A DNA stretch of 64,000 nt, from NCBI GenBank assembly GCA_017590115.1, contig JAGGNK010007448.1:7232815-7296814 (forward strand), written 5' to 3'. Source of the stretch: Montifringilla adamsi. Its lineage: Eukaryota; Chordata; Aves; Passeriformes; Passeridae. The notes under the pieces are model-generated. The model made no database searches. It was given only the letters and a program-made list of their open reading frames with translations, and was not told the DNA's origin. Shown here in pieces: positions 12,135 through 27,989 of the stretch; the first letter of the stretch is position 1, and each line of letters starts with the position of its first letter. The position numbers were made by a program, and so were the translations under genes.

Positions 12135-13071
12135 GGCTTGTAGCTGAGTGACTCTGGTTCTCATTTTGTTTGCCATGACAGGATTTTCTTGCCAACATTA
12201 AGGTCAGGCAGGAAAGGAAATCCATTTTGTGGGCATCCATTGTGTGTTCCCCTGGCTGTGACACCCCACTGTCCCAGGGATCTGCTGGGGTCCAGTCTCT
12301 CCCTGCTCAGCCAGCTGTTGGCCCTGGGGTTGTTTTTCCTCATTGCCCCTGTGAGCCCAGGCAGGACAGCCCCAATCCTGACCTGTCTTCTGGATTTCCC
12401 TGTGCCACCAACAAGGCTCCTGCTACTGCCAGCCAGATCATAGAGAGCTACAGCTGCAACAGGTGAATGCAAACCAGCCCTGACCTGCTGTTTATCATGC
12501 ACTGACATTGCTCAGGGACTGATGGGGCAGAATAAATCCATGGGGGTGGTGATTCCCCACTGGTTTTGGGGCAGAGGTTGGGCTGGACTGGGCTGAGGAG
12601 CTGCAGCTCTGAGCAGTGCAGGACAAGGAGCACAACTTTCCACAAACCTTGTCCACCACATGTCGTCATCCACACACCATACACTGGACCTGGTCTGTCC
12701 AGGCCCTGCTACCCTGTGGGGAGAGCAGGGGGGCCCAGCTGTGCTGGAGCTGCCCCCCAGGCCTGGCTGGTGTGGAGAACCCAGGGCTGGTGTGGGACAT
12801 CAGGGCTGTGGATGCTGGGAGGAGAGCACAGGGTGTCACAGGGGATGGGACCCTGGTGTGTGTGTTGAGGTTCTCCACGCAGAGAGGTCAGAGGATGGGG
12901 AGCCCACCCCTGGGGAGAGCCAGGGTCAGGGAACCCCTGCAGTAGAACCATCCTCCTGCCTGCTTCCAGAAGAGCAGGGCCAAGGGCAGGGTTTCCAGGG
13001 ATCGATGCAATGGCAGTGTGGGAAGCCAGAGTTATGGACAGAGAAATTGATTTTTCTTTCTCCTCCTGTAG
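12135..13071. other. Spacer between the CEL copies, no exon 1 seen
   Basis: The first part continues the 3' flank shared with copy 2. The later part (to about 13000) does not resemble the promoter, exon 1 or intron 1 of copy 1. Homology to intron 1 resumes only at about 13005. No start codon followed by a hydrophobic leader and a GT donor in phase 0 was found, and no TATA box at a suitable place. A 48-base block at 12959-13008 recurs in GTF3C5 intron 3. Confidence 0.65.
12959..13008 (+). repeat. Block shared with GTF3C5 intron 3 (20017-20065)
   Basis: About 48 bases starting CCTGCTTCCAGA match 20017-20065 with one visible mismatch. Both copies are on the + strand. The match ends at the point where similarity to CEL copy 1 intron 1 begins, so it may mark a rearrangement breakpoint. 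It could also be a fragment of a dispersed repeat I do not recognise. Confidence 0.7.
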
Positions 13072-17859
<4,788 letters not shown>

Positions 17860-17888
17860 AGCTAAGAAAAAAACATCTTTTAGAGATC

Positions 17889-17894
17889 ATTAAA
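17889..17894 (+). terminator. CEL copy 2 polyadenylation signal ATTAAA
   Basis: ATTAAA lies 30 bases after the stop, in the same context as the copy 1 signal. Transcription must end here within about 600 bases of the GTF3C5 start codon. Confidence 0.75.
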
Positions 17895-18349
17895 GGCTTG
17901 CTTGTAGCTGAGTGGCTCTGTTTCTCTGTTTTCTGTTTCTCCGTGTTGGCTGTGACAGAGTTTTCTCACTCATGTCAAGGTCAGGCAGGATGGAACATCC
18001 TGAGGGCAGCGCGCGTTGCCCTGCCTGTGACAGTCAGTCCTGGCCAAGATGTCCCTGTGGCAAATTATGTTCTCACCCTCACCTTCATATCCTTCATCTG
18101 CCACCTTTTGTGGCATTAAACATTGCTGAGATGAAGGCTGAAGTTCTTAGGAAGCAAAAGCTTGTTTCAATGAGAATTAACACCACATTCCTTGCGTGAT
18201 CAGAGAAATGTTCGGCTGCACGCGAGCATTTGCTCAGCTCAGTATTATTTCCCTCATTATACGGGCAGGACAGGGACAAAACAACCCACGCGGGAGGTGA
18301 TTCTGTATATGTTTGTGGTCACAAGCTGGTCTGAGGAGCCCCAAGCAGA
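17895..18349. other. Short spacer between CEL copy 2 and GTF3C5
   Basis: The first 140 bases are the degenerate 3' flank shared with CEL copy 1. No exon or known repeat is visible in the rest. Confidence 0.5.
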
Positions 18350-18620
18350 ACAGGACGAGCTCAGGTCGCCCTCAGGCCTCGCCCTCCCCACAGGCCTCGC
18401 CCGGCCGCGCCGCCCTCGGAACTTTCGTGCGGCGGAACCTTCGTGCCGCGGCCCGCGGGGCGGCGCGGGGAGGGAGCGGCGCGGCAGCGATGGCGGCGGC
18501 GCAGCAGCGGGGCCCGCGGGGCTCGGCCGTGCTGGAGCTGCCCCGCGCCCCACGCTTGGTGNCCGGCCCTGGGCAAGGGGATGGGGCGGGAGGGGGCCGG
18601 GGATGGGCAGAGCCTTCCCG
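18350..18620 (+). promoter_or_regulatory. GTF3C5: CpG-rich GTF3C5 promoter
   Basis: A dense run of CG dinucleotides surrounds the start codon at 18490, with no TATA box, as expected for a broadly expressed housekeeping gene. The GC-rich sequence continues past the n at 18562, which probably explains the poor assembly there. Confidence 0.65.
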
Positions 18621-21600
18621 TGGGACCCTCTGTGTGAGTCGTTCCAGCCCAGCATGTCCCCACGCTGGGCCCGTGGGTGGTTTGGGGGTGATGCCGCTGC
18701 TCTGCTGTCCCCCAGCAGGGATTCAGGTGGTGTGCACTAAAATCATGGAATCATAGAACGGTCTGGGTTGAAAGGGACCATAAGTTCATTCAATTCCACC
18801 CTCTTGCTGTGGGCAGGGGCACCTTTCTCTAGACCAGCTTGGTCCAGCCTGTCCTTCCAGGGATGGAGCAGCCTGTGCCAGAGCCTCCCCACCCTCACAG
18901 GGAAGATTTTCTTCCTCATATCCAGACTATTATATTTTTAATTTATTTTTCCTGACAGCCAGGCTGTAAGTGGCTGCACACCCCTGTGATGTGGGGCAGG
19001 AATGATCCCCCTGGTGCTGTGTGAGGGGAACAGGCAGTGCCCACAGCAGCGTGTGGGGCTGGCACAGGGGCACAGGCTGCGTGGGTGGCATGCTGACAGG
19101 GGCTGTGCCCCCCTTGCTGACAGATCTACGCCGACCCTGCCAAAAGGCTGGAGCTGTATTTCCGCCCCAAGGATCCCTACTGCCACCCCGTGTGTGCCAA
19201 CCGCTTCCCCACCTCCACCATGCTGCTCAGGGTCAGGAGGAGGACCAGGAGGAGGCAGCAGTTGGACCCCGAGGAACAAAGCCAGCCAGAAGTCCAGTTT
19301 GAGATGGAGATTCTTGGGATTGTCACCACTGTTTACAAGTTTCAAGGTAACCTTTGGGATTGTGTGCAGGTGGCTTAGAGGTGAGTGTGTTTGATGGGAA
19401 AGGGAAGTGTTTCCCCCTAAGCAGTTGTGGACTGGAAGGGAAATCAAGTGTTGTTGCAGCCTCCTTGCTGGAGAAACCTTTGCATAAACTTGTCAGACTC
19501 CTGCTTCTGAAAGTTGAGTGTGAGAAGATTGTTGGATTCGCAACAATAAAAAAAAAAACAATGTTTTAACTTTTGTTTCTTACAGGAATGTCTGACTTCC
19601 AGTACCTGGCAATGCACTCTGGCCCTGATGGCAAACAAACCTCCATGTATGACAAAGTCCTGATGCTCAAACCAGAGAAGGAAGAGTTTTTCAATAGAGA
19701 TTTACCTCTTTACATCCCACCACCCATTTTCTCACGTCTGGACACTCCTGTGGACTATTTTTATCGCCCAGATATACAGCACAGGTCAGTGCCTTTTCTC
19801 ATGATACATCTTTCACGTGTTTCACCCTTTTTATTTGCTGCCTTTTGCTGATTTGGCACAACAGAGGCAAAAAAACCACCGGCAGCTGCCTGGCAGTGGC
19901 AACCTCAGCAAAATTCCACTTGAGGATTTTCCAGGTGAGGGGAGGTGGGCATGAGGTGGAGATGATGCCTCTCCCAGCTCACCTCACACATTATGGGATG
20001 CAGGACACAGCTCTGGCCTGCTTCCAGAGGAGCAGGGCCAAGGGCAGGGTTTCCAGGGATCGATGCCGTGTGCTCCTGTGCTCTCCTGGCCCCAGCTGGC
20101 TTTGCCAGAAGAACAATCTGGGAGATCTCCCACAAGAAACATCTTTCATTTTCTCACTGTTGGCCTTCACCGGCACTTTTTAAAAGAAAAGAAATTTCCA
20201 GATTGAGTGAGTACCTGCAGTTCCCTCTTGCTTTGCCCCTGTCCCAGTGAGTAGCTGCAGCAGCTCCAAGAGAGCAAATGCAGAGGGTGAATCCTTTCCA
20301 ACACATTTCATACAGATCATTCCTGAGTGCTGGAGGGTTTTCTGCCAGTGAGGGCAGAGCTCCTCTGTCAGTGTGCAAATGGATGTAGCTTTGAATGGAT
20401 TTTTTAAAACTTTCTTTCTTCAGTGGTTCCATGAGAGTCTTTTATGGTACCAGTGTGTGATCAAGGGAGGTTGGGCCAAAGTTAAACCAACCCATTGCTC
20501 ACCCAGCTGAGTCCCTTTTGTGTTTCCCTGTTCCTTAGGGAGGGATACAACAATCCCCAGGTGTCTGGTGAGAACCTGATTGGCCTCAGCAGGGCCCGGC
20601 GCCCACACAATGCCATCTTTGTCAACTTTGATGATGAAGAAGTCCCAACTAAACCCCTGGATGCTGCTGTACAGAACTGGAAGAAAGTGTGCACCAACCC
20701 TGTGGATAAAAAGGTGGAGGAAGAACTGAGAAAGGTGTGTGCCTTACTGCTGGTCTGAGCATTGTCCTGCAGCAAGCTGGGGAGGAAAAAGTACATTTTT
20801 CCCAGAAATTCTTGGTGATTGTAAGTGCCTGATACAGGTGTGAGTAGATGCTGGTGACACTGCTGTGTTCATTTCAGTTCTGCAAGTCAAGCTTTGAATC
20901 TGTGGCTTGACTCACATTAACATTTAAGCCCCTTTTTGTGCCACGAGTTCTCACCTCACCATCCAATAGCTCCTATTGTGGGCCAAAGGGCCTGATATGG
21001 ACCTGAGTCCACTTGGAAAGCTGCTGTGCCTTTGGGAGCCCCTTCCCACTGCTGTGTGCTTGTCTGTGTGTCATTGCAGCTCTTTGAAGTGCGTCCCGTG
21101 TGGTCTCGCAATGCAGTCAAAGCCAATATCAGTGTCCATCCAGACAAGCTGAAGGTGCTGCTGCCCTATTTGGCCTATTACATGGTGAGTGGTACATCTG
21201 GGAGCAAGGGAGCATCACCTGGCTCTTCCTGGTCCTTTAGCACTTCTGAGGTCCTGCCACTAAGTACCTGAGAAGGGGGAAGGAAATGCTTTAGAACCAA
21301 AGTTGAAGCCAAGGAGGATTCAGTGACTGTTTGCTCCATAGGTTTTAATCACCTCTGCAGGTCAGGCAGGCACGCCAAGTGACTGTTCACCTGGCAGTGG
21401 TAGCATAGTTTTTTCCACACAAGCACTTGGCTGTCACCTTGCAGATTGGTTTGTGAAAGCACACAAATATTTGTGCTTTGATGCTTTGATTGCCAAGTGT
21501 ATAAATGTATTTTGTGTATAAATATTGGCATGGCAAGTGAGCAAAGAGCTGGTAAAACAAATATCTTTGGGCAGTGAGGGAAAATATTAGAACTTTCCAA

Positions 21601-24600
21601 GGACCTTGCTACTGAAGGAAGTTGCAACACTGTGGTGCTTTTTTGTAACCATCTTCCCTCATGTGTTTGTGCAGTTAACAGGTCCTTGGAGAAGCTTATG
21701 GGTTAGGTTTGGGTATGACCCCAGAAAACACCCTGAAGCAAAGATTTATCAAGTGCTGGACTTCCGAATTCGCTGTGGAATGAAATATGGTAAAAGGGCC
21801 CAACCCACAGAGCTGCTCTCTCTGCTTTCTGGTTAATCCTGGTAGTATTTTTCTTTTTATGTGTTTTTCAAACTCTTTTGCCATATATCTGCTCTAATGA
21901 ACATGTCACCTTTTGAGCTCCTTGCTTACTGTAGTTCTTTTTAAAACTCCTGTCATACTTTCTTTCGTAGTATGCAATAGCTCTTTCCTCATTTGGCACA
22001 TTTTAAGCTCTGCCTTTCCTCCTCCATGTGGACTTTCCAAGTCCAAGTGGGTGTAGCAGAGCATCCTCCTCCTCACTCAGGGGAGGCACCAAGCAGGAAT
22101 TCTGGTGCTCACATAGCAGCTTTTCCTCAAGGACCTCAGCATTTCCTGCAGGATGCTGGTCTCTGACCTTGGATATGGGGTTCCCTGTTTTGATTTTGCA
22201 AAGGACAAGTTGAGGAAAAGGAGTTTCTGATGCCATCTAATAAGTATATGACAGAGCTGGCATCCACTTACTGACATCAGATCACATTTCCAAATTAAAG
22301 GGCTATGTTGATCTCTTCTCCCCAGCCTGCGAAAACCAGCATGTCCCAAAGACCAGCCTGCCCTTCCCACACCAGTCCAGCCCTTGTGTTCCTGAGCTGG
22401 GGATATTCTGCAGAGTGCTTGCCCTCAGTTCATTACTGGATTTTGGTTTTCACCTCTAGGTTATGCTGCTACTGACATGCCTGTGAAAGCAAAACGCAGC
22501 ACGTACAACTACAGCCTGCCCATCACTGTCAAGAAACAAGGTATGCTGGGCCAGGAGGGCTGCCCTGCTCTTCTGCTTCTCTGTTTGCCCCATCCTAGTC
22601 ACAGGTGGTGAGGGGTCTTCCTGTGTTCTAGCTGAGCCAAAACTAGAGCTTGTTTTCTGGTAGTAATATTGCTGCTGTTAAGCCAGAGAAAAATCTGCTG
22701 GGAGGTATTGTGGGAGTCTGGCTGAGCCACAATGTCTGTTAGCAGGCAGGAGGGAGCTCTGCAAGCCACACTGGCAATTCAGAATTCACTGAAATGCAGA
22801 GAATGGGGGAGTTCTCTTTTCTATGTCAAAGGAGAGTAGACAATGTTAAAATTATGAACAAATGGGCTTTGGAAAAAGCTGCCCAAGTCAGCACTTTTCC
22901 TGGGACTGTCCAGTAACATCTCTGAAGAATGAGCAAAGCACATGCTCTGTTGCTGGTTGGTCTGGTTTTGTTGAATCAACAGAGAGAAGTGACAGTCCAA
23001 TATGAAGGATGTCCCTTATTAAGACTCTTTGTTTTCCTTTCAGGAAGTCACACAGTCAGTGTCCACGACCTGAAACAGGGGCTGGGTTCAGCTGGTACAT
23101 CGGGGGCAAAAAAGCCCCCCTCCAGCAGGTATAAGCTGAAGGTAAGCATGACTTTGTATACCAAAATCTTGAAATATCTTGGTGAAATAGGGATGATTCC
23201 TGGCTTATCAGTCATCAAGGGATGAGCTGTGAGTGAGTTGATGTGCTCAGGTTTGCCTGGGAAGCTCCCAGTTGGATATGGCACTATGGAGCACCACCTG
23301 AGTGTATTTTGTTATATGCTGCAAGGTGGAATTGGTGCTTTCCACCCTCATCATAGATGTGAGGAGTATTTTGTTTCAATTGATAAAATTGGAACTTCAT
23401 GGGCAGTGAAGTGCAAAAAAAATCACCATGTCTTTATGAGGTCATGCTGCAAAATCCAACAGGGTGGAATAAATAAATAAATGAGTCTTACTATTCCTTT
23501 TTTTGCTAGAATGAAGCCCATGATGCACTGCTAGGCAGTGACAGGCTGCAGACAGAGCTGCAGGCTGGAGAGGTGAAGAGTGCTCTGCACAGCAGTGCTG
23601 GTGTCACTGTGGCTGCAGGGACACTTTGGGGCAGTCCTCATTCAGCTTTATCTTCTGCCACATACAGATGTATGCCTTAAAACTTGTTTCTCTTGGCAGT
23701 ACCATGTTCTTGAATCAGCCCATTGGGAGTACTTTCATTACAGCATAAAACGCACATGAATCCTTTCCCTCTTTCCTCCTCTCAGGAATCCGTCTACATT
23801 TTCCGAGAAGGAGCCTTGCCCCCTTACCGCCAGATGTTCTACCAGCTCTGTGACTTAAATGTGGAAAGGTACTGCACTCTGACAGCTGAGTCTTACTTAG
23901 AGACAGATTTCAAAGCCTGTTGTTATACCCTGTCCATTTACCCCTCTCCCCCTGAGCAGGAACATCAGAGGTGTTCAGTTGCTCAATAAAAACAGAAAAG
24001 TTTTTTCACACGTGAACTTCCTTTCCCATCTGACAATTACCTGGATAACCAACTGTGCTATTCCAGCTCAGTGAAGGGAAGTGGAACTAAACTAATGTGT
24101 CTCATTTGAAACTCACTCCTGAGTGCAGAAGATTAAGGTTTCCTTCCCTTTTGCTGCTCTTTAGCCTGCAGAAGATCATCCATCGGAATGATGGCACGGA
24201 GTCGGAGTGCACGGAGCGGGACGGGTGGTGCCTTGCCAAGACAAGTGATGACCTCAGGGATAGCATGTCCCTGATGATAAAGCAGATCATCAGATCCACC
24301 AGACCTGGTAAGGATGCTTTGAACATGAGGATGTTGTAGTTGGCACTGAGGCAGAAGTGTTCCTGCATCCTCTGTGTGTTCTTTGGGATGTAGCTCATTC
24401 CAGTGTTGGAGCTGAGGCTGCTGGCCGGCAGTGGGAATGTGGGTTGGTATTAGGGATGGCTGGGAGTTAAGGTTTTTTATTTACTCTTCCCAGTATCAAC
24501 AGCCCTTCAGCTTTTAAATATCTTTTGCAAGTGATAATCAAGATTTTAATTCTGACTGATATATCTGTTGGTGGCATTTTATTTTTTATTGATATTATTG

Positions 24601-25066
24601 CTCGACCAAGAAGTGAGGAAATTATTTCTTCATGATGCTGGGCCAAAACAATAACATCCCAGTGAATTGGGTCAGAATGAGGCAGGAGAGGAGGCACAGC
24701 ACTGCAGCTCTTCTGCTGTTCTGCTCTCCTTCCTGGACTGTGGAGATGGATTGCTCTGGGCTTGATCAGATTCTATTAAGATGTGCAGTATTAGCTGTGC
24801 TCCTGAGGCTGCTGCCTTCCTCTCATATGTTCTGTGAACTCAATTGCAAATGCCCCCAGGTTGCACTGAGAGAGGCATCACAGTGTCTTTCTTTCTTCCC
24901 AATTTAAGCTCTTTTCTCAAATACAACAAGCAACGAAGATGGCAAAGAACAGCTGGCATATGAGTCTGGAGAGGATGAGGATGATGAAGAGGAGGAGGAA
25001 GAGGACTTCAAGCCCTCTGATGGGAGTGAAAATGAAATGGAGACAGAAATTCTGGACTATGTGTGA
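18490..25066 (+). CDS. GTF3C5: GTF3C5, TFIIIC subunit 5 (TFIIIC63), first exon incomplete
   Basis: A subunit of TFIIIC, which binds the internal promoter of tRNA and related genes and recruits TFIIIB for RNA polymerase III. Exons: 1 (18490-18561, cut at the n), 2 (19124-19346), 3 (19586-19784), 4 (20539-20734), 5 (21080-21184), 6 (21675-21789), 7 (22460-22540), 8 (23044-23141), 9 (23786-23868), 10 (24165-24307), 11 (24909-25066). Exons 2-11 total 1401 bases and stay open (466 residues). Recognisable blocks are IYADPAKRLELYFRPKD (exon 2), YIPPPIFSRLD (exon 3), ENLIGLSRARRPHNAIF (exon 4), GPWRSLWVRFGYDPRKHP (exon 6), REGALPPYRQMFYQLCD (exon 9) and the acidic tail ending METEILDYV. Exon 1 encodes MAAAQQRGPRG to APRLV. 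The conserved segment that should link this to IYADP, about 20 residues, is absent at the n. Confidence 0.95.
18562..18562. other. Single n inside GTF3C5 exon 1: probable collapsed gap
   Basis: Reading frame and similarity to human GTF3C5 hold up to the codon before the n and resume only at exon 2. No GT donor in the right frame follows the n closely. The single base therefore probably stands for missing GC-rich exon sequence, not one unknown nucleotide. Confidence 0.6.
18740..18945 (-). mobile_element. CR1 LINE 3' fragment
   Basis: On the - strand this reads as the avian CR1 tail: the conserved GGTCCCTTTCAACCCAGAC followed by a short repeat of the ATTCTATGATT type, and upstream the usual bracket about leading to the sum of a valuable reduced gene. 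It lies in GTF3C5 intron 1 and is 5'-truncated, as most CR1 copies are. Confidence 0.8.
20017..20065 (+). repeat. Block shared with the CEL intergenic spacer (12959-13008)
   Basis: Second copy of the roughly 48-base block, inside GTF3C5 intron 3, on the same strand as the copy in front of CEL copy 2. Confidence 0.7.
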
Positions 25067-25580
25067 ACTCAGTGAGCAGTGTGGCTGCTGTGGACAGAAC
25101 TATCTCTGCTCTTGCTCCTTGAGAGCCAAGGGTTCAGCATCAGGATCTGGGAAAGCAGAGCTTGTACTAAGCTGATGATGTTCTCTCTGCACTGACTGCT
25201 GGTGGGCAGCATTCTGGATGTTTGGGAGCCACTGCCTGCATTTTCAGAATTGCTGGCTGAGAAACCCTCCAGCAAGCTCAACAAACTCCCAAGAGTGAGC
25301 CCAGAATCCAAACCAGCTGGTAACACACCAGAATATGGGAGAAGCTCTATTTCCAAATCTCTCCATGTGTGGGAGTGCACTCTCCAGGCTGGTGGCCATG
25401 TGGAAAATAGAAAAGGTGCCTGAGGAGGTGCTGGGAGAAGAAGCAGTCCAGTGCTGCTGAAGTCCCTGAGCAGGTTCTGCCCTTCTGCTTGTCCAGAGGG
25501 AATGAAAATACTGAGCTATGCCTTCAGCACTGAGCCTTGCTGATCATCTTGGAAATAAAGCCAGCAGGAAAACACACTTT
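25067..25580 (+). other. GTF3C5: GTF3C5 3' UTR with AATAAA
   Basis: The untranslated tail runs from the stop codon to an AATAAA at 25554-25559, a likely cleavage site about 20 bases later. No exon is visible in it. Confidence 0.7.
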
Positions 25581-26194
25581 CTGGCAGTGAATAATTCCCT
25601 TCCTGGGATGTAGTGTTTGTTGTCTTCATTACCTGATGCACTTCTCAGGTCAGTTTTGACTTCCCTAGCTAGCAGGTGACAAGGACTGAAAGCAGCTGGC
25701 AGAGGGGCAGAGCTTCAGGTGCACAGAAGTTGGCCACTGCCAGCTGCACTGGTCCCACCAAAAGAAAGCCTCAAAAATTAAAGAGCTACTGGCATTTTTC
25801 AGATCTTTTGCATTCCCCTGTGTGTTCTGAGCACAACTGAAAGCCAAGCTTTCTTTTTTAAAAGGAGTTAAGACCACCTCTTCTCCTCCACTGAGGAGGC
25901 CCTGTGGGCTGTTACAGTTGCTTTTAAAGCTGTCACTTGTAACAAAAGTGGTAAACCAAACAAATTGTAATTGGAAAATGTAACAGTTTCAATTCACAGG
26001 TCAAAAGGTTGATGTTCATTTCAAAATTGAGCCCTGGTCCCTCAACCAAAAAGCCTATTTTTCAAAACAAAAGTTCAACCCACCAGAGTAAACATAAAGT
26101 ATGAACTCCCTCACGGTCAGGCCCATCCCTCTTTCTCCAGGAAGGTGCTGGCATTTTGGGGAAGAAAGACAGGACAAGCCCTGCCTTGGGGCAG
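25581..26194. other. Spacer between convergent GTF3C5 and RALGDS
   Basis: About 600 bases of AT-richer sequence between two opposing polyadenylation signals. No gene or known repeat is seen. Confidence 0.6.
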
Positions 26195-27989
26195 AGATGT
26201 TTGAGCATCAGTATTTTATTGCAAAGACTAATTACATTGCTGTGTACAAGTCACACCGGGCAGTGTGCTCCTTCATTGAAGTGGTACAAAATACATAACG
26301 GTACAGCCAGTCCCCCCAGTGGGAGGGGAGGGGACAGTCCCAGGGTGGGCAGGCACGGAGCAGAGGGAACACCTTCCCAGGGGTGCTGGTGCCCAGGGAA
26401 GGGGGGAGGCAGGAGGCTGCCCCTGCGTCAAGGAGCCAGGAGCTCCCATCATGTGCATCACGGGCAGCGCTGCCCGAGGGGCCACAGGGCTGGAGGAGCT
26501 CCATGCCAGCCACACTCACACCCAAGCAGCCTCTTCCTCACCAGCCCCAGCCCCTGGAGGGTGGTTCCTGTCCTGGAGCAGGGGAAGGCACCACAACCAC
26601 CTGGGAATGCTGGTGGATGGGAAACAGAAAAGATCTGCTGGAATGACGCGCTTAAAAAACAGAGATGGAGGCAGGAGCAACAAAAGATCCCCCTTTGGTT
26701 AGTGTTTCCTACAATGATTAAAAGAAGCATCTCTGCCCCTGCTTGAGCAATTAGCGGTAGAGAATTTGGGAGGAGGGCCTGGCAGGGTCTGCACCCCATG
26801 AGCCAGCATCCCTCCCAGCAGCCTTAAATACCAGGGGTCACAGGACAGGGACTGGGCTGCAGGGCAGGGGGAGGCTGGATTAGTAAAATGTACAAGTTTG
26901 CCTCTTCTATTTACAACCAATAAATACTGGGAAAAAAAAAAATCAGTAAACTTTTTTGTTTTATACAAAAAAAAAGTCTCATTGCTGCTTCTCCCATGGT
27001 CAGTGTTTGAAAATGTCCGGTTAAAGCCCAAGGTGAGTGGCACTTTCTGCGGGTCAGGCAGTGGCAGCTGGGGCACCTGGAGCACCCTGAGCTCTCCGGC
27101 CCCTCACGTGCCCACACAGACCCAAAGTCTCTATTTACACAGTTTCATACAGAACTTTGCTCTCCTCCTCCTCAGGCTGGCAGCGCTGGGGGCACGGCCC
27201 GAAGCTCCCCCTTGGCAGAAGAGACACTGGCATTTGATCTTTGGTGCAAGTTTGAACTGGCCCAGTCCAGCTGGAGGATGTGCTGGATCGGGAGAGGAGC
27301 GAGACCACGCAGGCTTCCAGCTGGGGAGAGCACGAGGCACCCACTCCATCATGGCACAGCCACAGGCTCCTCCACGGGGCTCAGCACTGGTGCAGGGCTG
27401 CATCCTTCCAGCTCACCTCCTAGCCCAGGGCATCCATGGCTTCTCCCAAGGGAAGGACAAGCAGAGCTGTGCGGTGGTGGCAACGCCAGTGATCCCAGGG
27501 AGGACAGACGTGGAGGTAACACTGGGAAAGCTGGGAAGGAGGCTTGGCAGCCCCTTCCAGGGTGATGGTGGCTCCTGCTCTGCTCTGTCACACAGCCCTC
27601 TGCAAGTCACTGCTCCTCGGCTCGCTCAGACACAAGGCACCTACGGCAGAGGCGGGCTCCAGCTCTGGGCTGGCCGGGCTGGCCGAGTGTCGCACCGTGG
27701 AAGGTTAAAAAAACAAAACAAAACAAAAAATAGACAAATCGCCCCCCACTGCTGCCTTCCTGTGTAGAAAAAAAGACCTGATTGGAATGGGGGCTTGTGC
27801 AGAGAGAGGCAGAGGCCGACACCAGTTGCCCAACTCTCAGCTCTGGGTGCGGAAGGGAGGTGCACGGCCGTCGCCCGTGGGTGAGGGTCACTCCTCTGCC
27901 CTGCAGGGTAGCACGAGGAGTGGCCACAGCCAAGCCCGGAGCAGCTGCCCCCAAGGCCCCGTCGGTGATGGGTGGCAGTGGGGCTGAGG
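26195..27989 (-). other. RALGDS: RALGDS 3' UTR
   Basis: On the - strand the sequence after the RALGDS stop runs about 1.8 kb to an AATAAA (written TTTATT on the + strand at 26215-26220). It contains A/T-rich simple stretches at 26930-26980 and 27708-27735. Several open frames here on both strands are not conserved and are best read as UTR. Confidence 0.65.

Noticed and set aside
25165..25215. TGATGA followed by CTGA, resembling snoRNA C and D boxes
   Set aside because: The boxes are only about 20 bases apart, with no terminal stem, and lie in the GTF3C5 3' UTR.
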